Shown piece after piece: positions 36,198 through 44,360 of a DNA stretch of 64,000 bases; positions within the stretch are counted from its first letter, which is position 1, and every line of letters starts with the position of its first letter. The notes beneath the pieces were generated by a model. It saw nothing but the letters and a program-made list of their open reading frames with translations, did not search any database and was not told the DNA's origin. The position numbers and the translations under genes are program-made. The DNA is taken from positions 1 through 64,000 of the forward strand of contig NZ_QAYX01000013.1 in the NCBI RefSeq assembly GCF_003054705.1. Reading direction: 5' to 3'. This DNA is from Opitutus sp. ER46 (GTDB lineage Bacteria; Verrucomicrobiota; Verrucomicrobiia; Opitutales; Opitutaceae).

Positions 36198-37430
36198 TCA
36201 GCTCGCGCTGCCCGCGTTCGCCTCCGCCACGACCGCGGTCCGGCCGCCCACGAGTTCCTTGAGGGAGCTCCAGGCCTTGCGCAGGCCCGCGGGTTTCACG
36301 CCGCCGCCAAACCCGCACACCTGCGCCAGCTTCGCCTCATGCCCGCGATACCGCGGCGGCAGCAGGAACAGCGTGCCGCCCTCCGCCCGCACCACGGTCG
36401 AAAGGAAAAGGCCCTCGCCCACCGCGAGCCCCGCCGGGCCCTCCGGCAGCGGCGCCGTCCGCGGCGGCAGCACCAGCCAGGGCCGGTACACGAACTCCAG
36501 CCCGCCGTCCGTCCGCCGCACCAGCCGGCCGTAGGTGCGTATCGGAATCTTTGGATACGCCGCGCCCGCAAACAGCGCGTTGCCGCTCGCCGCCGGCGCG
36601 AACCGCGCCCGCCGCCGCGTGAAGAACTCCCAGCACATGATCGTGCCGAACACCGTCAGCCGGAACGCCCAGCCCGCCACCAGGTACGCGATGATCACCA
36701 CGATCACCGAGAGCACCGCCCCCAGCACCGGGTTCATCGTCGCGGTCAGCGTCAGCAGCCCGAGCAGCCCGGTGCGCGCCGCCTTCAGCCCGGCGTCGAT
36801 CGCGCCCCACGGGCTGAGCAGGATCAGCACGTTGATCGCGTGCGAGGCCATCCACACGATGAGGAACACCGCCACGCCGAAGGGAATCGTCAGCACGTCC
36901 AGCACCGGCGCCCAGCTCATCGCCACGCCCGGGATCATCGCCAGCCCCGTCGGCCCCACCGCGCCGGGGGCCGCCTGCGCCGAGTGGAGGAACATCTTGG
37001 TGAATGAATCCATCGCGAAGGGCACCACCGCGCCCGCCGCCACCAGGCCGCTGGCCTTGTTCTCCGCGACCTCCAGGATATCGAGCGGCTTCTTCAGCAT
37101 CGGCGGCAGCGCCGTGCCCAGGCTGTCCTTCGCCGCGCACAGCCCGACGATCAGCAGCGCCGGCAGCCAGAACTGCGGCTTCGCATACCACGGCAGCGCC
37201 GCGCGGCCGCCCTCGCCCGCGCGCACCCACTGGTACGCGCCATACGCCCCGGTCCCCAGCAGCGGCGAGATCGCGATGCCCGTCAGCGTGGAAATCGCGT
37301 GCGCCGCCGGCGCCCCCGGCGAGCGATCGCCGCCCGCCGGCTTCTCTCCTTTCGTCGCAGCCCACGCGATCGGGGCCAACACCAACGCCAACGCCACCAT
37401 CATGAGGAGAAGCGGGGTAGCTTTTTTCAC
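36198..37430 (-). CDS. Polytopic membrane protein of unknown function
   Basis: A 410-residue protein with an N-terminal signal-like helix (LLLMMVALALVLAPIAWA), then about seven hydrophobic segments (ISTLTGIAISPLL; FWLPALLIVGL; LDVLTIPFGVAVFLIVWMA; LSVIVVIIAYLVAGWAF). A C-terminal cytoplasmic domain of about 130 residues ends with a basic region (LRKAWSSLKELVGG). I recognise no family. I chose the GTG at 37430 as it gives a basic start before the first helix; an ATG pair lies nine or ten codons later. It converges on the histidine kinase gene with a gap of nine bases. Confidence 0.65.
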   Translation of the reverse strand: MKKATPLLLMMVALALVLAPIAWAATKGEKPAGGDRSPGAPAAHAISTLTGIAISPLLGTGAYGAYQWVRAGEGGRAALPWYAKPQFWLPALLIVGLCAAKDSLGTALPPMLKKPLDILEVAENKASGLVAAGAVVPFAMDSFTKMFLHSAQAAPGAVGPTGLAMIPGVAMSWAPVLDVLTIPFGVAVFLIVWMASHAINVLILLSPWGAIDAGLKAARTGLLGLLTLTATMNPVLGAVLSVIVVIIAYLVAGWAFRLTVFGTIMCWEFFTRRRARFAPAASGNALFAGAAYPKIPIRTYGRLVRRTDGGLEFVYRPWLVLPPRTAPLPEGPAGLAVGEGLFLSTVVRAEGGTLFLLPPRYRGHEAKLAQVCGFGGGVKPAGLRKAWSSLKELVGGRTAVVAEANAGSAS

Positions 37431-37539
37431 GCCGCAGACACTATCCGCAACCGCCCCGTCGTAAAGCCCGCCCACCGCGTTCCACCCACCCCACCGCCGC
37501 CCTGAGCTGTGCCCCGATCCTGTGAGACCGCCTCGGGGT

Positions 37540-37905
37540 TTGAGGCTCAGATCTCCAAGCAGCCAAACCGCCTTACAGGAGGGCGCAGAGCGCGCAGAGG
37601 ATCGATCCGGAGCTGGATTGGTCTCCTGTTTTGCCTCTGCAGCCTCTGCGAGCTCCTGTGAACATTGCCTTGGAAATCAGTGACTCCCCCCAAGACCGAT
37701 CCGTCTCACAGCAAACAACGAGGTAAGGGAGGGTTTGTTCAACCGGCCAACAACTTGGGTCGGCCCTCTGTTACCTCCCTTTTCTCCTGTGAGGAGGCCT
37801 TGGAAATCCGTGACTCGAATCTCCAATTCCCAATCCGTCCCACAGGAGGCAACGGCGGTAAGGGAGGATTCGAGCCGGAGCCAACCTCCTCCTCACTGCC
37901 CGCTC
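37540..37905. repeat. Degenerate composite repeat (two units)
   Basis: Two related stretches (about 37,560-37,700 and 37,700-37,890) share words such as 'GCCTTGGAAATC(A/C)GTGACTC', 'GATCCGTCTCACAG / AATCCGTCCCACAG', 'GGTAAGGGAGG' and 'CTCTGCGAGCTCCTGTGA'. They resemble the composite elements at 56.35 and 59.87 kb (CAGAGGCAAGGGAGGATCT). No gene is visible in 37,431-38,233. Confidence 0.6.
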
Positions 37906-37949
37906 ACCTTCACCCTCAGCCCATGGTTCTGACTCCGCCCCATTCGGCC

Positions 37950-38195
37950 CTCGGTCCGAACCTTCCAACCTGCAACTTTCCGACCTGGAACTCTCCGTCC
38001 TGAAACGCTCCGACCTGGGATTGAGGGATTGAGGGATTGAGGGACGCACTCAGATCGAGAGAAAGAGGACGAGTAAGAGAAAGAGTAAGATGGCCTCCAC
38101 ACCTTGGCCCCCCCTCACCGCCCACTTTCACTCTCACTCTCACTTTCACTCCCTCACTCCCTCACTCCCTCATTCCCTCACTCCCTTTTCCGACG
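37950..38195. repeat. Degenerate word tracts before the 38.2-kb gene
   Basis: Successive tracts: 'AACCTTCCAACCTGCAAC' words, a triple GGATTGAG (38,018-38,043), a purine arm GAGAGAAAGAGGACGAGTAAGAG (38,056 on) and a pyrimidine arm of TTCACTCTCACT / CCCTCACT words to 38,190. The purine and pyrimidine arms face each other as at lepB. Confidence 0.7.
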
Positions 38196-38233
38196 GTTGC
38201 GCTGCAGCCGTTGAGCGTCCTCCTTCTTTCCGC

Positions 38234-38686
38234 ATGAAGGTCTCGTTCAACGCCAAGGAGTACGCCCGCTTGCTGGAATTGGTGCACCTCGGACTCTGGG
38301 TCGCCGGCTCCCGGCCCGATGACCCGGCCACGATGCCGGAGCGCTACGCCGACATCAGCCAGAAGGTCCTCGGCCTCGCGGAGCCGTTCGGCTGCGCCGA
38401 CCTCGTCGAGGTCGACGTCAACGGCCAGTACTTCCTCAACGAGAAGCTCACCGGCGGCAACGTGCAGGAGAAGCTCGAGCAGTTCGTCGACGACGCTTTC
38501 TGGAGCGAGCTCGCCGGCCGGCTCGCCGAACGCGACCTCCGCCACGAACTCGGCGCCACCAAGCTCAGCGACGAACTCAACGACGACGAGGAACACCGCC
38601 TCGCCGAAATCGAGGACACCTACTGGCGCGAGTTCGAAACCAGCGGCGTCGACCACCTCGTCGTCCTCCGCGGCGGCCAGGGTTAG
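38234..38686 (+). CDS. Acidic conserved-looking protein of unknown function
   Basis: A 150-residue acidic soluble protein (MKVSFNAKEYARLLELVHLGLWVAG...). It is Glu/Asp-rich with predicted helices and a C-terminal segment LIVxxVDHLVVLRG-like (SGVDHLVVLRGGQG). No motif I can name. The steady third-position GC bias and clean ATG at 38234 after a non-coding repeat tract support it as real. Downstream comes a short repeat-containing spacer. Confidence 0.7.
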   Translation: MKVSFNAKEYARLLELVHLGLWVAGSRPDDPATMPERYADISQKVLGLAEPFGCADLVEVDVNGQYFLNEKLTGGNVQEKLEQFVDDAFWSELAGRLAERDLRHELGATKLSDELNDDEEHRLAEIEDTYWREFETSGVDHLVVLRGGQG

Positions 38687-38813
38687 CCGGCCCGCTCCCA
38701 ACCTTCCCACCTGCAACCTTCCAACGTGTGACGGCGGCCTCCAGCGCGCCGTGCTCCCTAACGCCAACACGCGGCGTTGACGCGTTACCTTCACGGCGGC
38801 AAACAGTAACGCC

Positions 38814-40475
38814 ATGACGCTCGCCCACACGGCCGGTCGCGCCCTTCTCCTTTGCCTCACCGGCCTTGCTCTCGCCGGCCTCCGCCCGCTCGCCGCGCAG
38901 GACATCACCGTCTCGCCGGTCCAGTGGACCGATCCCGCCCACGCACCGGATGACATTCCCGGCTTCAAGCAACAACCCCGCCTGAACGTCCCGGCGGACC
39001 TCAAGTCGTCTCCAGACATCAACTACGTGCTGTTCGAGGCGACGGTCGACGAGAAGGGAAACCCGGTGCGGCTCGACACCGATGCCACCTTCGCCCTCCT
39101 CCAGCGCGAATATCTCGCCACCAACCTTGCGTTCCGCTTCACGCCCGGCCGCCGCGACGGCAAACCCGTCAACACCAGCATCACCTTCGCCCTCGTACTG
39201 AACCCCGCGTCGGCCGCTCCCACCGCGCCCGACGCCTCGCCGCGCCTGCTCGAGCTCGCCCCGGCGCGGGTCAAGACGCTCCCGCCCCGCCCCGCCGCCG
39301 ACGAACCGCTCATCGTCTACGCCGATATCACGGTCGGCACCGACGGCCGGATCACCTCCGTGCGGAACACCCCCACCGATTTTGCCCAACCCATCTTCCT
39401 CGCCGCCAAGGCGTGGCGGTTCGCTCCCGCCCGGCGCGGGGGCCAGCCGGTCGAAGCCGATCTCCACGTGCCCTTCGTCCTGCACGAGCGCGAGTCCATG
39501 CCCAAGGGCAAGTCGACGCTGCCGCGTGCCCTCGATCGCGTGCCTCCCGTTTACCCGCACATCATGCGCCTCAGCGGACTCCGCGGCGAAGTGCTGGTCG
39601 ACTTCGTCGTCGATATCGAGGGCCGCGTGCGCAATCCGTTCGTCGTTCGCTCGCTCAATCCGGCCTTCGACGACCCCGCCATCGAAGCCGTCCGCAAATG
39701 GCGTTTCGCGCCCGGCCGCGTGAACGACGTCCCCGTCAACACGCACATGCAGGTGCCCATCGTGTTCCAGCTCGACGAGGCCGGCGGCGGCGAAGACGGC
39801 ATGGAAACACGCCGCCGCCCCAACTTCTCCAAGCTTCCCCCCGAGCTGCGGTACGACGTTTCTCCCAAGATCCGCTCCGCCGCCCGTCCGGTCTTCCCCT
39901 ACTCCGCGCTCGTCGCCGGCAAATCCGGCCGCGCCGTCGTCAGCATGCTCATCGACCAGCAGGGCCACGTCGTCCAAACCCACGTCGCCGAAGCCAGCGC
40001 GCCCGAATTCGGCGCCGCGCTCGTCGCCGCCGTCGAACGCTTCAGCTACGAACCCGCGCTCAAGGACGGTCGCCCGTCGCTCGCCCTCCTGCGCTTTGAG
40101 CAGGAGTTCACCCAAAACCCGAACTGGGGCGTCGTTTCCGTGAACGACCTCGATCTGCTCCGCCGCGAAAGGAAGCGGGCCGACACGATCATGAGTGGCC
40201 GGGACCTCGACGAGACCCCCGTCGCGATTTCCCGGCAGCCGCCCCGCATCCCACTCTCCCTCGCCGGCAAACCCGTCGACGGCGAAGCCGTCGTCGAGTT
40301 CCTCATCGACGAGGACGGTCGCGCCCGCCTCCCCCGCACCATCTCCGCCACCGACCCTGCGCTCGGCTACGAAGCCGTCCAGGCCATCGCCTCCTGGCGC
40401 TTCGAACCCGCCACCCACGCCGGCCGCCCCGTGATCGCGCGCGTCGTCGTCCCCATCCACTTCAAGTCGGAGTAG
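38814..40475 (+). CDS. Exported protein with five tandem TonB C-terminal-like domains
   Basis: A 553-residue protein with a signal peptide (ALLLCLTGLALAGLRPLAAQ) and five repeated TonB-C-like units at about residues 50-130, 150-225, 240-320, 345-430 and 470-550. Each has the pattern 'A/V-x-V-x-F/I-x-(I/V)-D-x2-G-(R/H)-V' and a closing 'A-(I/V)-x-x-W-R-F-x-P-A/G-R'. Examples are GEVLVDFVVDIEGRVRNP with VRKWRFAPGR, and GEAVVEFLIDEDGRARLP with IASWRFEPATH. Unlike real TonB there is no membrane anchor or Pro-rich spacer, and no exbBD nearby. It may be a periplasmic scaffold or peptidoglycan/receptor-binding protein. Domain identity is fairly firm; function is unknown. Confidence 0.8.
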   Translation: MTLAHTAGRALLLCLTGLALAGLRPLAAQDITVSPVQWTDPAHAPDDIPGFKQQPRLNVPADLKSSPDINYVLFEATVDEKGNPVRLDTDATFALLQREYLATNLAFRFTPGRRDGKPVNTSITFALVLNPASAAPTAPDASPRLLELAPARVKTLPPRPAADEPLIVYADITVGTDGRITSVRNTPTDFAQPIFLAAKAWRFAPARRGGQPVEADLHVPFVLHERESMPKGKSTLPRALDRVPPVYPHIMRLSGLRGEVLVDFVVDIEGRVRNPFVVRSLNPAFDDPAIEAVRKWRFAPGRVNDVPVNTHMQVPIVFQLDEAGGGEDGMETRRRPNFSKLPPELRYDVSPKIRSAARPVFPYSALVAGKSGRAVVSMLIDQQGHVVQTHVAEASAPEFGAALVAAVERFSYEPALKDGRPSLALLRFEQEFTQNPNWGVVSVNDLDLLRRERKRADTIMSGRDLDETPVAISRQPPRIPLSLAGKPVDGEAVVEFLIDEDGRARLPRTISATDPALGYEAVQAIASWRFEPATHAGRPVIARVVVPIHFKSE

Positions 40476-40741
40476 CGGGGCCCTCACGGCCACCACACCT
40501 CGCCCGGACGGCGTCGTTCCGTAACCGCTCTCGGTCACTCAGCCGGTCGGTCGTCGCCCGCCAGGCACGCGCCTGTCACCACGCGGCCGCCGGCATCCGA
40601 CAGAGACGACGGCGGGCGATCGCGCCGGAGCGGACGACTGAACGCAATTCTCAGGTCCCGATACGGGGTCTCCGTCCGAGATAACTAGCCAATTCTGGCT
40701 AGTTATCGCCGGTAACACGCCAGATTTGGCGTGTTATCTCG
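40476..40741. repeat. Spacer ending in tandem palindromes
   Basis: Two perfect hairpins lie back to back: ATAACTAGCCA-ATTC-TGGCTAGTTAT (40,681-40,706) and TAACACGCCA-GATT-TGGCGTGTTA (40,713-40,736). The CAGTTTTCGC palindrome (40,743-40,765) follows inside the amidohydrolase 3' end. The convergent genes on both sides make bidirectional termination likely. No gene is seen in the rest of the spacer. Confidence 0.75.
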
Positions 40742-41833
40742 TCAGTTTTCGCGGAGCGAAAACTGCTGTGTCCACACTTCCGCCGGCAGCCCCAGCGCGG
40801 CCTTCAACGCCACGTCGCGATCCCAGAGATTCTCGATCGCCGCGATCGCCCGCTTCTGCCGCCACGACAGCCGCCAGGGATAGTACCAAGGGGAGACCAG
40901 CGCCCGCATCGTCGGCAGTGGATAGTCCGTCCCGTACACCAACCGCCCGCGAAATTCCGGCCGCGCCAACACCCGCGCCAAGTGCGTCCGCTTGTTCAGC
41001 TGCGTCAGTGACGAGCAGTCCGCGTACAGCCGCGGATACTCCCTCATCAGCCGCGTCAGCCGGTCCAGCGCCGGCTCACCCTCGTAACTTCCCTGGGTCG
41101 CCGCATGCGCGGCGATCACCGTCACCCCCTGCTCCAACGCGAGTCGCAGGCGCGCGGGGTCGCAAAGGGCATCGTCCGCCGCCGTGAACGCCCGCTCCCG
41201 CCCGGTGTGCGTCAGCAGCGGCAGACGCAGCTCCACCAGCTTCCGGTAAAACGGAATCAGCCGCGGGTCCGCCGGATCGATGTGCTGCACCGAGGGCAGC
41301 CATTTCACCAGCACCGCCCCGTGCGCCTTCGCCCACTCCAGCCGCTCCAGCGCGTCCCGCCGATAAGGGTTCACACTCGCCCCAAAGAGCAGCTCCGGAT
41401 GCGCCGCCGCCTGCGCCGCCACAAATTCGTTCGGCACATACATCTCCGTCCTCCCGCGATCCAGTTCGCCGCGCTCATCCACCACTCCGTCCAACGCCAG
41501 CACCACCACCCGCCCCACGCACCGGCTCCCCGCGAGCCGCTCCCGCAGCCGCGTCACCACCCGCACGTCGCCCTCCCGCTCCAGTTCCTCCCGCGTCACG
41601 CCAAACGCACGCAGGAAGGCGCCGAACCGCACGTTTCGCTGCATCGCGGCCGACACAAAGCACCCGCTGCCGCCCGCCCCGATGCCCGCGATGTGACCGT
41701 GCAGGTCTACGATCGATTTCGGCGGCAAGGGCGGCAGGAGCGGCGCCTCCGCGGCACCCACCGCCGGTATCGCCAGCCTCAGGCAAAGCGCCGCGATGCC
41801 GGCCACGCCCCACGAGTAACGAGTCTTGATCAT
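40742..41833 (-). CDS. Amidohydrolase-family protein (exported)
   Basis: A 363-residue protein with a signal peptide (VAGIAALCLRLAIPAVGAAEA) and a metal-dependent TIM-barrel fold of the amidohydrolase-2/ACMSD group. An HxH motif is in IVDLHGHIAG, a His in PLLTHTGRERA, a second His in VIAAHAATQG, and the aspartate in LVYGTDYPLP. The substrate is unknown. The last residues (QFSLREN) and stop are encoded by a copy of the CAGTTTTCGC...GCGAAAACTG palindrome, so the natural C-terminus has been rewritten by the repeat. The start is ATG 41833 rather than the GTG-like start at 41860. Confidence 0.82.
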   Translation of the reverse strand: MIKTRYSWGVAGIAALCLRLAIPAVGAAEAPLLPPLPPKSIVDLHGHIAGIGAGGSGCFVSAAMQRNVRFGAFLRAFGVTREELEREGDVRVVTRLRERLAGSRCVGRVVVLALDGVVDERGELDRGRTEMYVPNEFVAAQAAAHPELLFGASVNPYRRDALERLEWAKAHGAVLVKWLPSVQHIDPADPRLIPFYRKLVELRLPLLTHTGRERAFTAADDALCDPARLRLALEQGVTVIAAHAATQGSYEGEPALDRLTRLMREYPRLYADCSSLTQLNKRTHLARVLARPEFRGRLVYGTDYPLPTMRALVSPWYYPWRLSWRQKRAIAAIENLWDRDVALKAALGLPAEVWTQQFSLREN

Positions 41834-41889
41834 GCCCGCCAACGTACCCGACCGCCGCATCGCGGCGTGAATCGATAAACCCGATACCC

Positions 41890-42200
41890 CTCAAACCGCG
41901 CCCGCCGCCACCGCTCCTCGTTCCGCTCCGCTCCTCCGACCTCCTTCGGTGCCCTCCTCCGCTCTCCGAGCCCTCCGTGTCCACCCCGACTCATTCACGC
42001 GCTCCCGTCGTTCGCCGTCCTTCGCCATCCTGCCGCCTCCCGCGTCCCCGCTCCCAGTCCCCTGACTTCCTCCGTGACCTCCTCCGTCCTCTGTGAACTC
42101 CGTGTCCCCCACAGTCCGTGACCTCCTCCATGCCGTCCGTGACCCTTCAAGCACGTCCACCCGCCGACGCCGCCGTAGCCAACCGCTTGCAGCTCCAAAC
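41890..42200. repeat. CTCCGTGACC / CCTCCTCCG word tract
   Basis: A pyrimidine-rich tract with recurring 'CTCCG(T/A)', 'TCCGTGACCTCC' and 'CGTCCGTGACC' words. Together with unremarkable sequence to 42,335 it fills the 500-base gap between the amidohydrolase and CheX genes. No gene is visible. Related words recur at 43,400-43,470. Confidence 0.6.
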
Positions 42201-42335
42201 CTCGATTCGGGTAACGGCTCGGCGCACGAAATTAGCCAGCGGTTGTCCTGCACCATCGTCCGCTTCTTCGCAGCTTCTGCGTAATATTTTCCCTACGGGA
42301 TCGGCCAAACGAGCCGAACACACCAGAATCCCGCC

Positions 42336-42848
42336 ATGCCAATGACCGCCGACATCCCCGACACGCTCGTCGAAAGCGCCATCGTGAAGGGAGTCACGGA
42401 AGTTCTTGATACCATGGCACGTGAGAAGGCCGAGGCCGCTGGCCGCACGCCCAATCCCCCCCTGCACTCCCGCCCGGAGAACATCGAGGGGCCGCATCTC
42501 GTCGCCTCCGTCGGCTTCATCGGCGACCTCGAGGGCATCATCAACATCCACGTCGACGACACGATCGCCACGGAGATCAGCGCCAACATGCTGGGTATGA
42601 CGCCCGCGGAAGTCGTTGAATCCGGCGTACTAAGCGATTCCTGGGGCGAGCTCGCCAACATGATCGTCGGCGTCTTCAAGAATACGATCGGTGAGGTCGG
42701 CTTCGTCTGCAAACTGACGCTTCCCTCCATCGTGCGCGGCACGGATTTCGCCGTCGACCACACCCTCAAGTCGGCCAAGCGCTACATCTACAAGTTCCGC
42801 TGTCACGACCACGGCATCGCGACCGATATCATTATCCAGCAGGACTGA
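42336..42848 (+). CDS. CheX-like chemotaxis phosphatase
   Basis: A 170-residue CheX/CheC-type protein. The phosphatase motif ExxN is in SDSWGELANMIVG (about residues 105-117), followed by the conserved gly-rich strand GFVCKLTLPSIVRG. CheX-type proteins dephosphorylate CheY-P. The CheY-like gene begins three bases after its stop, so they form a regulatory pair. No chemoreceptor, CheA or flagellar gene is in the window. The pair may therefore serve a non-chemotactic circuit. Confidence 0.88.
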   Translation: MPMTADIPDTLVESAIVKGVTEVLDTMAREKAEAAGRTPNPPLHSRPENIEGPHLVASVGFIGDLEGIINIHVDDTIATEISANMLGMTPAEVVESGVLSDSWGELANMIVGVFKNTIGEVGFVCKLTLPSIVRGTDFAVDHTLKSAKRYIYKFRCHDHGIATDIIIQQD

Positions 42849-42851
42849 CTC

Positions 42852-43238
42852 ATGGCGCACACGATCCTCACCGTCGACGACTCCAAGACCGTCCGCATCA
42901 TCATCCGCAACGCGTTCAAGCGGTTCGATTGCGAGGTCATCGAAGCGAGCCACGGCGTCGAGGGACTCGAAAAAGCGAAGTCCAAGCCGAACCTCATTCT
43001 CCTCGATGTCACCATGCCCGTGATGACCGGCATGGAACTGCTCGCCCGGCTGCACGCCGACCCCGAACTCGCCCAGATCCCCGTGATCATGCTCACGGCC
43101 GAGGGCCAGAAGACGACCGCCGAACAGGCCGTCTCCCTCGGTAGCCGCGGCTACATCGTGAAACCTTTCACCAACGACGTGCTCCTGCAGGAAGTGGCCA
43201 AGCTCCTCACCCTCGAGCCCCGCCCCGCCGCCGCGTGA
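42852..43238 (+). CDS. CheY-like single-domain response regulator
   Basis: A 128-residue receiver domain: acidic pair TVDDSKTVR at the N-terminus, phospho-acceptor Asp52 in LILLDVTMP, Thr in IMLTAEGQ and the signalling Lys in YIVKPF. No output domain. It is paired with the preceding CheX phosphatase, which is expected to remove its phosphate; the kinase is unknown. Confidence 0.93.
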   Translation: MAHTILTVDDSKTVRIIIRNAFKRFDCEVIEASHGVEGLEKAKSKPNLILLDVTMPVMTGMELLARLHADPELAQIPVIMLTAEGQKTTAEQAVSLGSRGYIVKPFTNDVLLQEVAKLLTLEPRPAAA

Positions 43239-43309
43239 TCGCGGCCCTCCGCCCCGTCCCACCGCGAGGCATCATTATCCGGCCTATCCAACGGCCGAAC
43301 GACCGGATG

Positions 43310-43505
43310 TCCCGAACGCACCACGCACCGTGGCGGGCTGACATCTGACCTCTGACATCTAGCTTCCGGCTGGCCTCCGGCTTCCGGCTACAGGCTTCCT
43401 TCACTCCGTGAGCTCCTCCGAGCTCCGTGCCCTCCGTGACCGTCCTCCGTCCTCCGGCTCCCGGCCTCCGGTTTCAGCCTTCCGCCTTCATCATTCAGCC
43501 TTCTC
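43310..43505. repeat. 'GACATCTGAC', 'CTTCCGGCTTCCGGC' and 'CCTCCGTG' word tracts
   Basis: Three adjoining kinds of degenerate short words fill the spacer (for example TGACATCTGACCTCTGACATCT, then GGCTGGCCTCCGGCTTCCGGC, then CTCCGAGCTCCGTGCCCTCCG and TTCAGCCTTC). The final TTCAGCC words overlap the 3' end of the DUF2750 gene. Confidence 0.65.
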
Positions 43506-43899
43506 TTCCGTAAACCGTCGCGAGCTCCCGGCGGAGGTTTTCCTCCAGGTCGTCGACGCTCACAATAACTGAACTGCCGCTCGGAACGGGAAAAATCGCC
43601 GGCTGCATCTCCTTCCGTCGCATCCCGGGAAGCCACTCCTCGAGCAGATCATCGAGGCTGATCCGCTTCGGCGTGAAGCCGGCCCAGCCGCCGACCGCGA
43701 ACGCCGCCGCATAAGCCTCATGCGGCCAGAGCGGGATCAGCGTCGTGCCCGACTCGTCCTGCACGCTCGCCCAGCCGTCGTTCGCCAGCGCCCAAGCGCC
43801 GCGCGCCTCGCACACGCGATGGATGAAATACTCGAACCGGTGCTGGCCATCCGCCGCCATCACCGAGGCAAACTCCTTTTCCGTAGGTTCCCAGCTCAT
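43495..43899 (-). CDS. DUF2750 protein
   Basis: A 134-residue protein with the DUF2750 pattern: YFIHRVCEARGAWALANDGW, then a central WPHEAYA and WLPGMRRKEMQPAIFPVPSG near the C-terminus. Members are small cytoplasmic proteins of unknown role. The ATG at 43899 (MSWEPTEKEFASVM) fits the family start. The last two residues and stop sit at the edge of a TTCAGCC repeat. It converges on CheY and is isolated by repeat tracts on both sides. Confidence 0.8.
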   Translation of the reverse strand: MSWEPTEKEFASVMAADGQHRFEYFIHRVCEARGAWALANDGWASVQDESGTTLIPLWPHEAYAAAFAVGGWAGFTPKRISLDDLLEEWLPGMRRKEMQPAIFPVPSGSSVIVSVDDLEENLRRELATVYGREG

Positions 43900-43939
43900 A
43901 CGCCCCCAACCCAAATCCCACTCCCCCTCTCCCCGCAAC

Positions 43940-44155
43940 CTCCTCCTAATCGTTCTCGTTCTCTTTCTCGTTCTCGTTCTCTCGAGGGATTGAGGGACCC
44001 GACCATCCCGTTTTTCCCAAGCCCGGTGGGCCCGGCGGACGCAAAACCCGTTCGAGAACGAGAACGTTTTTGCCCCTACCTGCCCTCGCTTGCCTCCTGC
44101 GAGACCGCCTTGGGCTAAGCGCCTATAGCTTATCGCCTATCGCCCACCGCTCCCC
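43940..44155. repeat. GTTCTC/GAGAAC inverted arms and GCCTATAG words
   Basis: CGTTCTCGTTCTC words (43,951-43,982) face GAGAACGAGAACG (44,053-44,066), with a GC-rich loop (AAGCCCGGTGGGCCC). Then 'GCCTATAGCTTATCGCCTATCGCC' words follow at 44,120-44,147. No gene is seen in 43,900-44,360; the rest contains a 'GTGCCTTCTCGCGCCTTTTGGTGGC' segment that recurs at 56.55 and 60.08 kb. Confidence 0.7.
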
Positions 44156-44360
44156 TGCTTTTGCGCCTTCTGCGCCTTCTTGCGGCCCCCCTGCCTTGCC
44201 GATCCGCGGTATTCTTCTTCGTGCCTTCTCGCGCCTTTTGGTGGCTAACCCACCCGCCATTCGTCCGCGAGGTTGACGCCACCTTGCCGAACGATGCGAT
44301 GGGCCTTCCCCGATTCCGTCTGCGGCGCGCCCGCCGCAAACCGCCCCGCCCCATTTTCCG

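Noticed and set aside
37540-38195. CRISPR array
   Set aside because: Repeats are degenerate, irregularly spaced and lack uniform unique spacers; no cas genes nearby.
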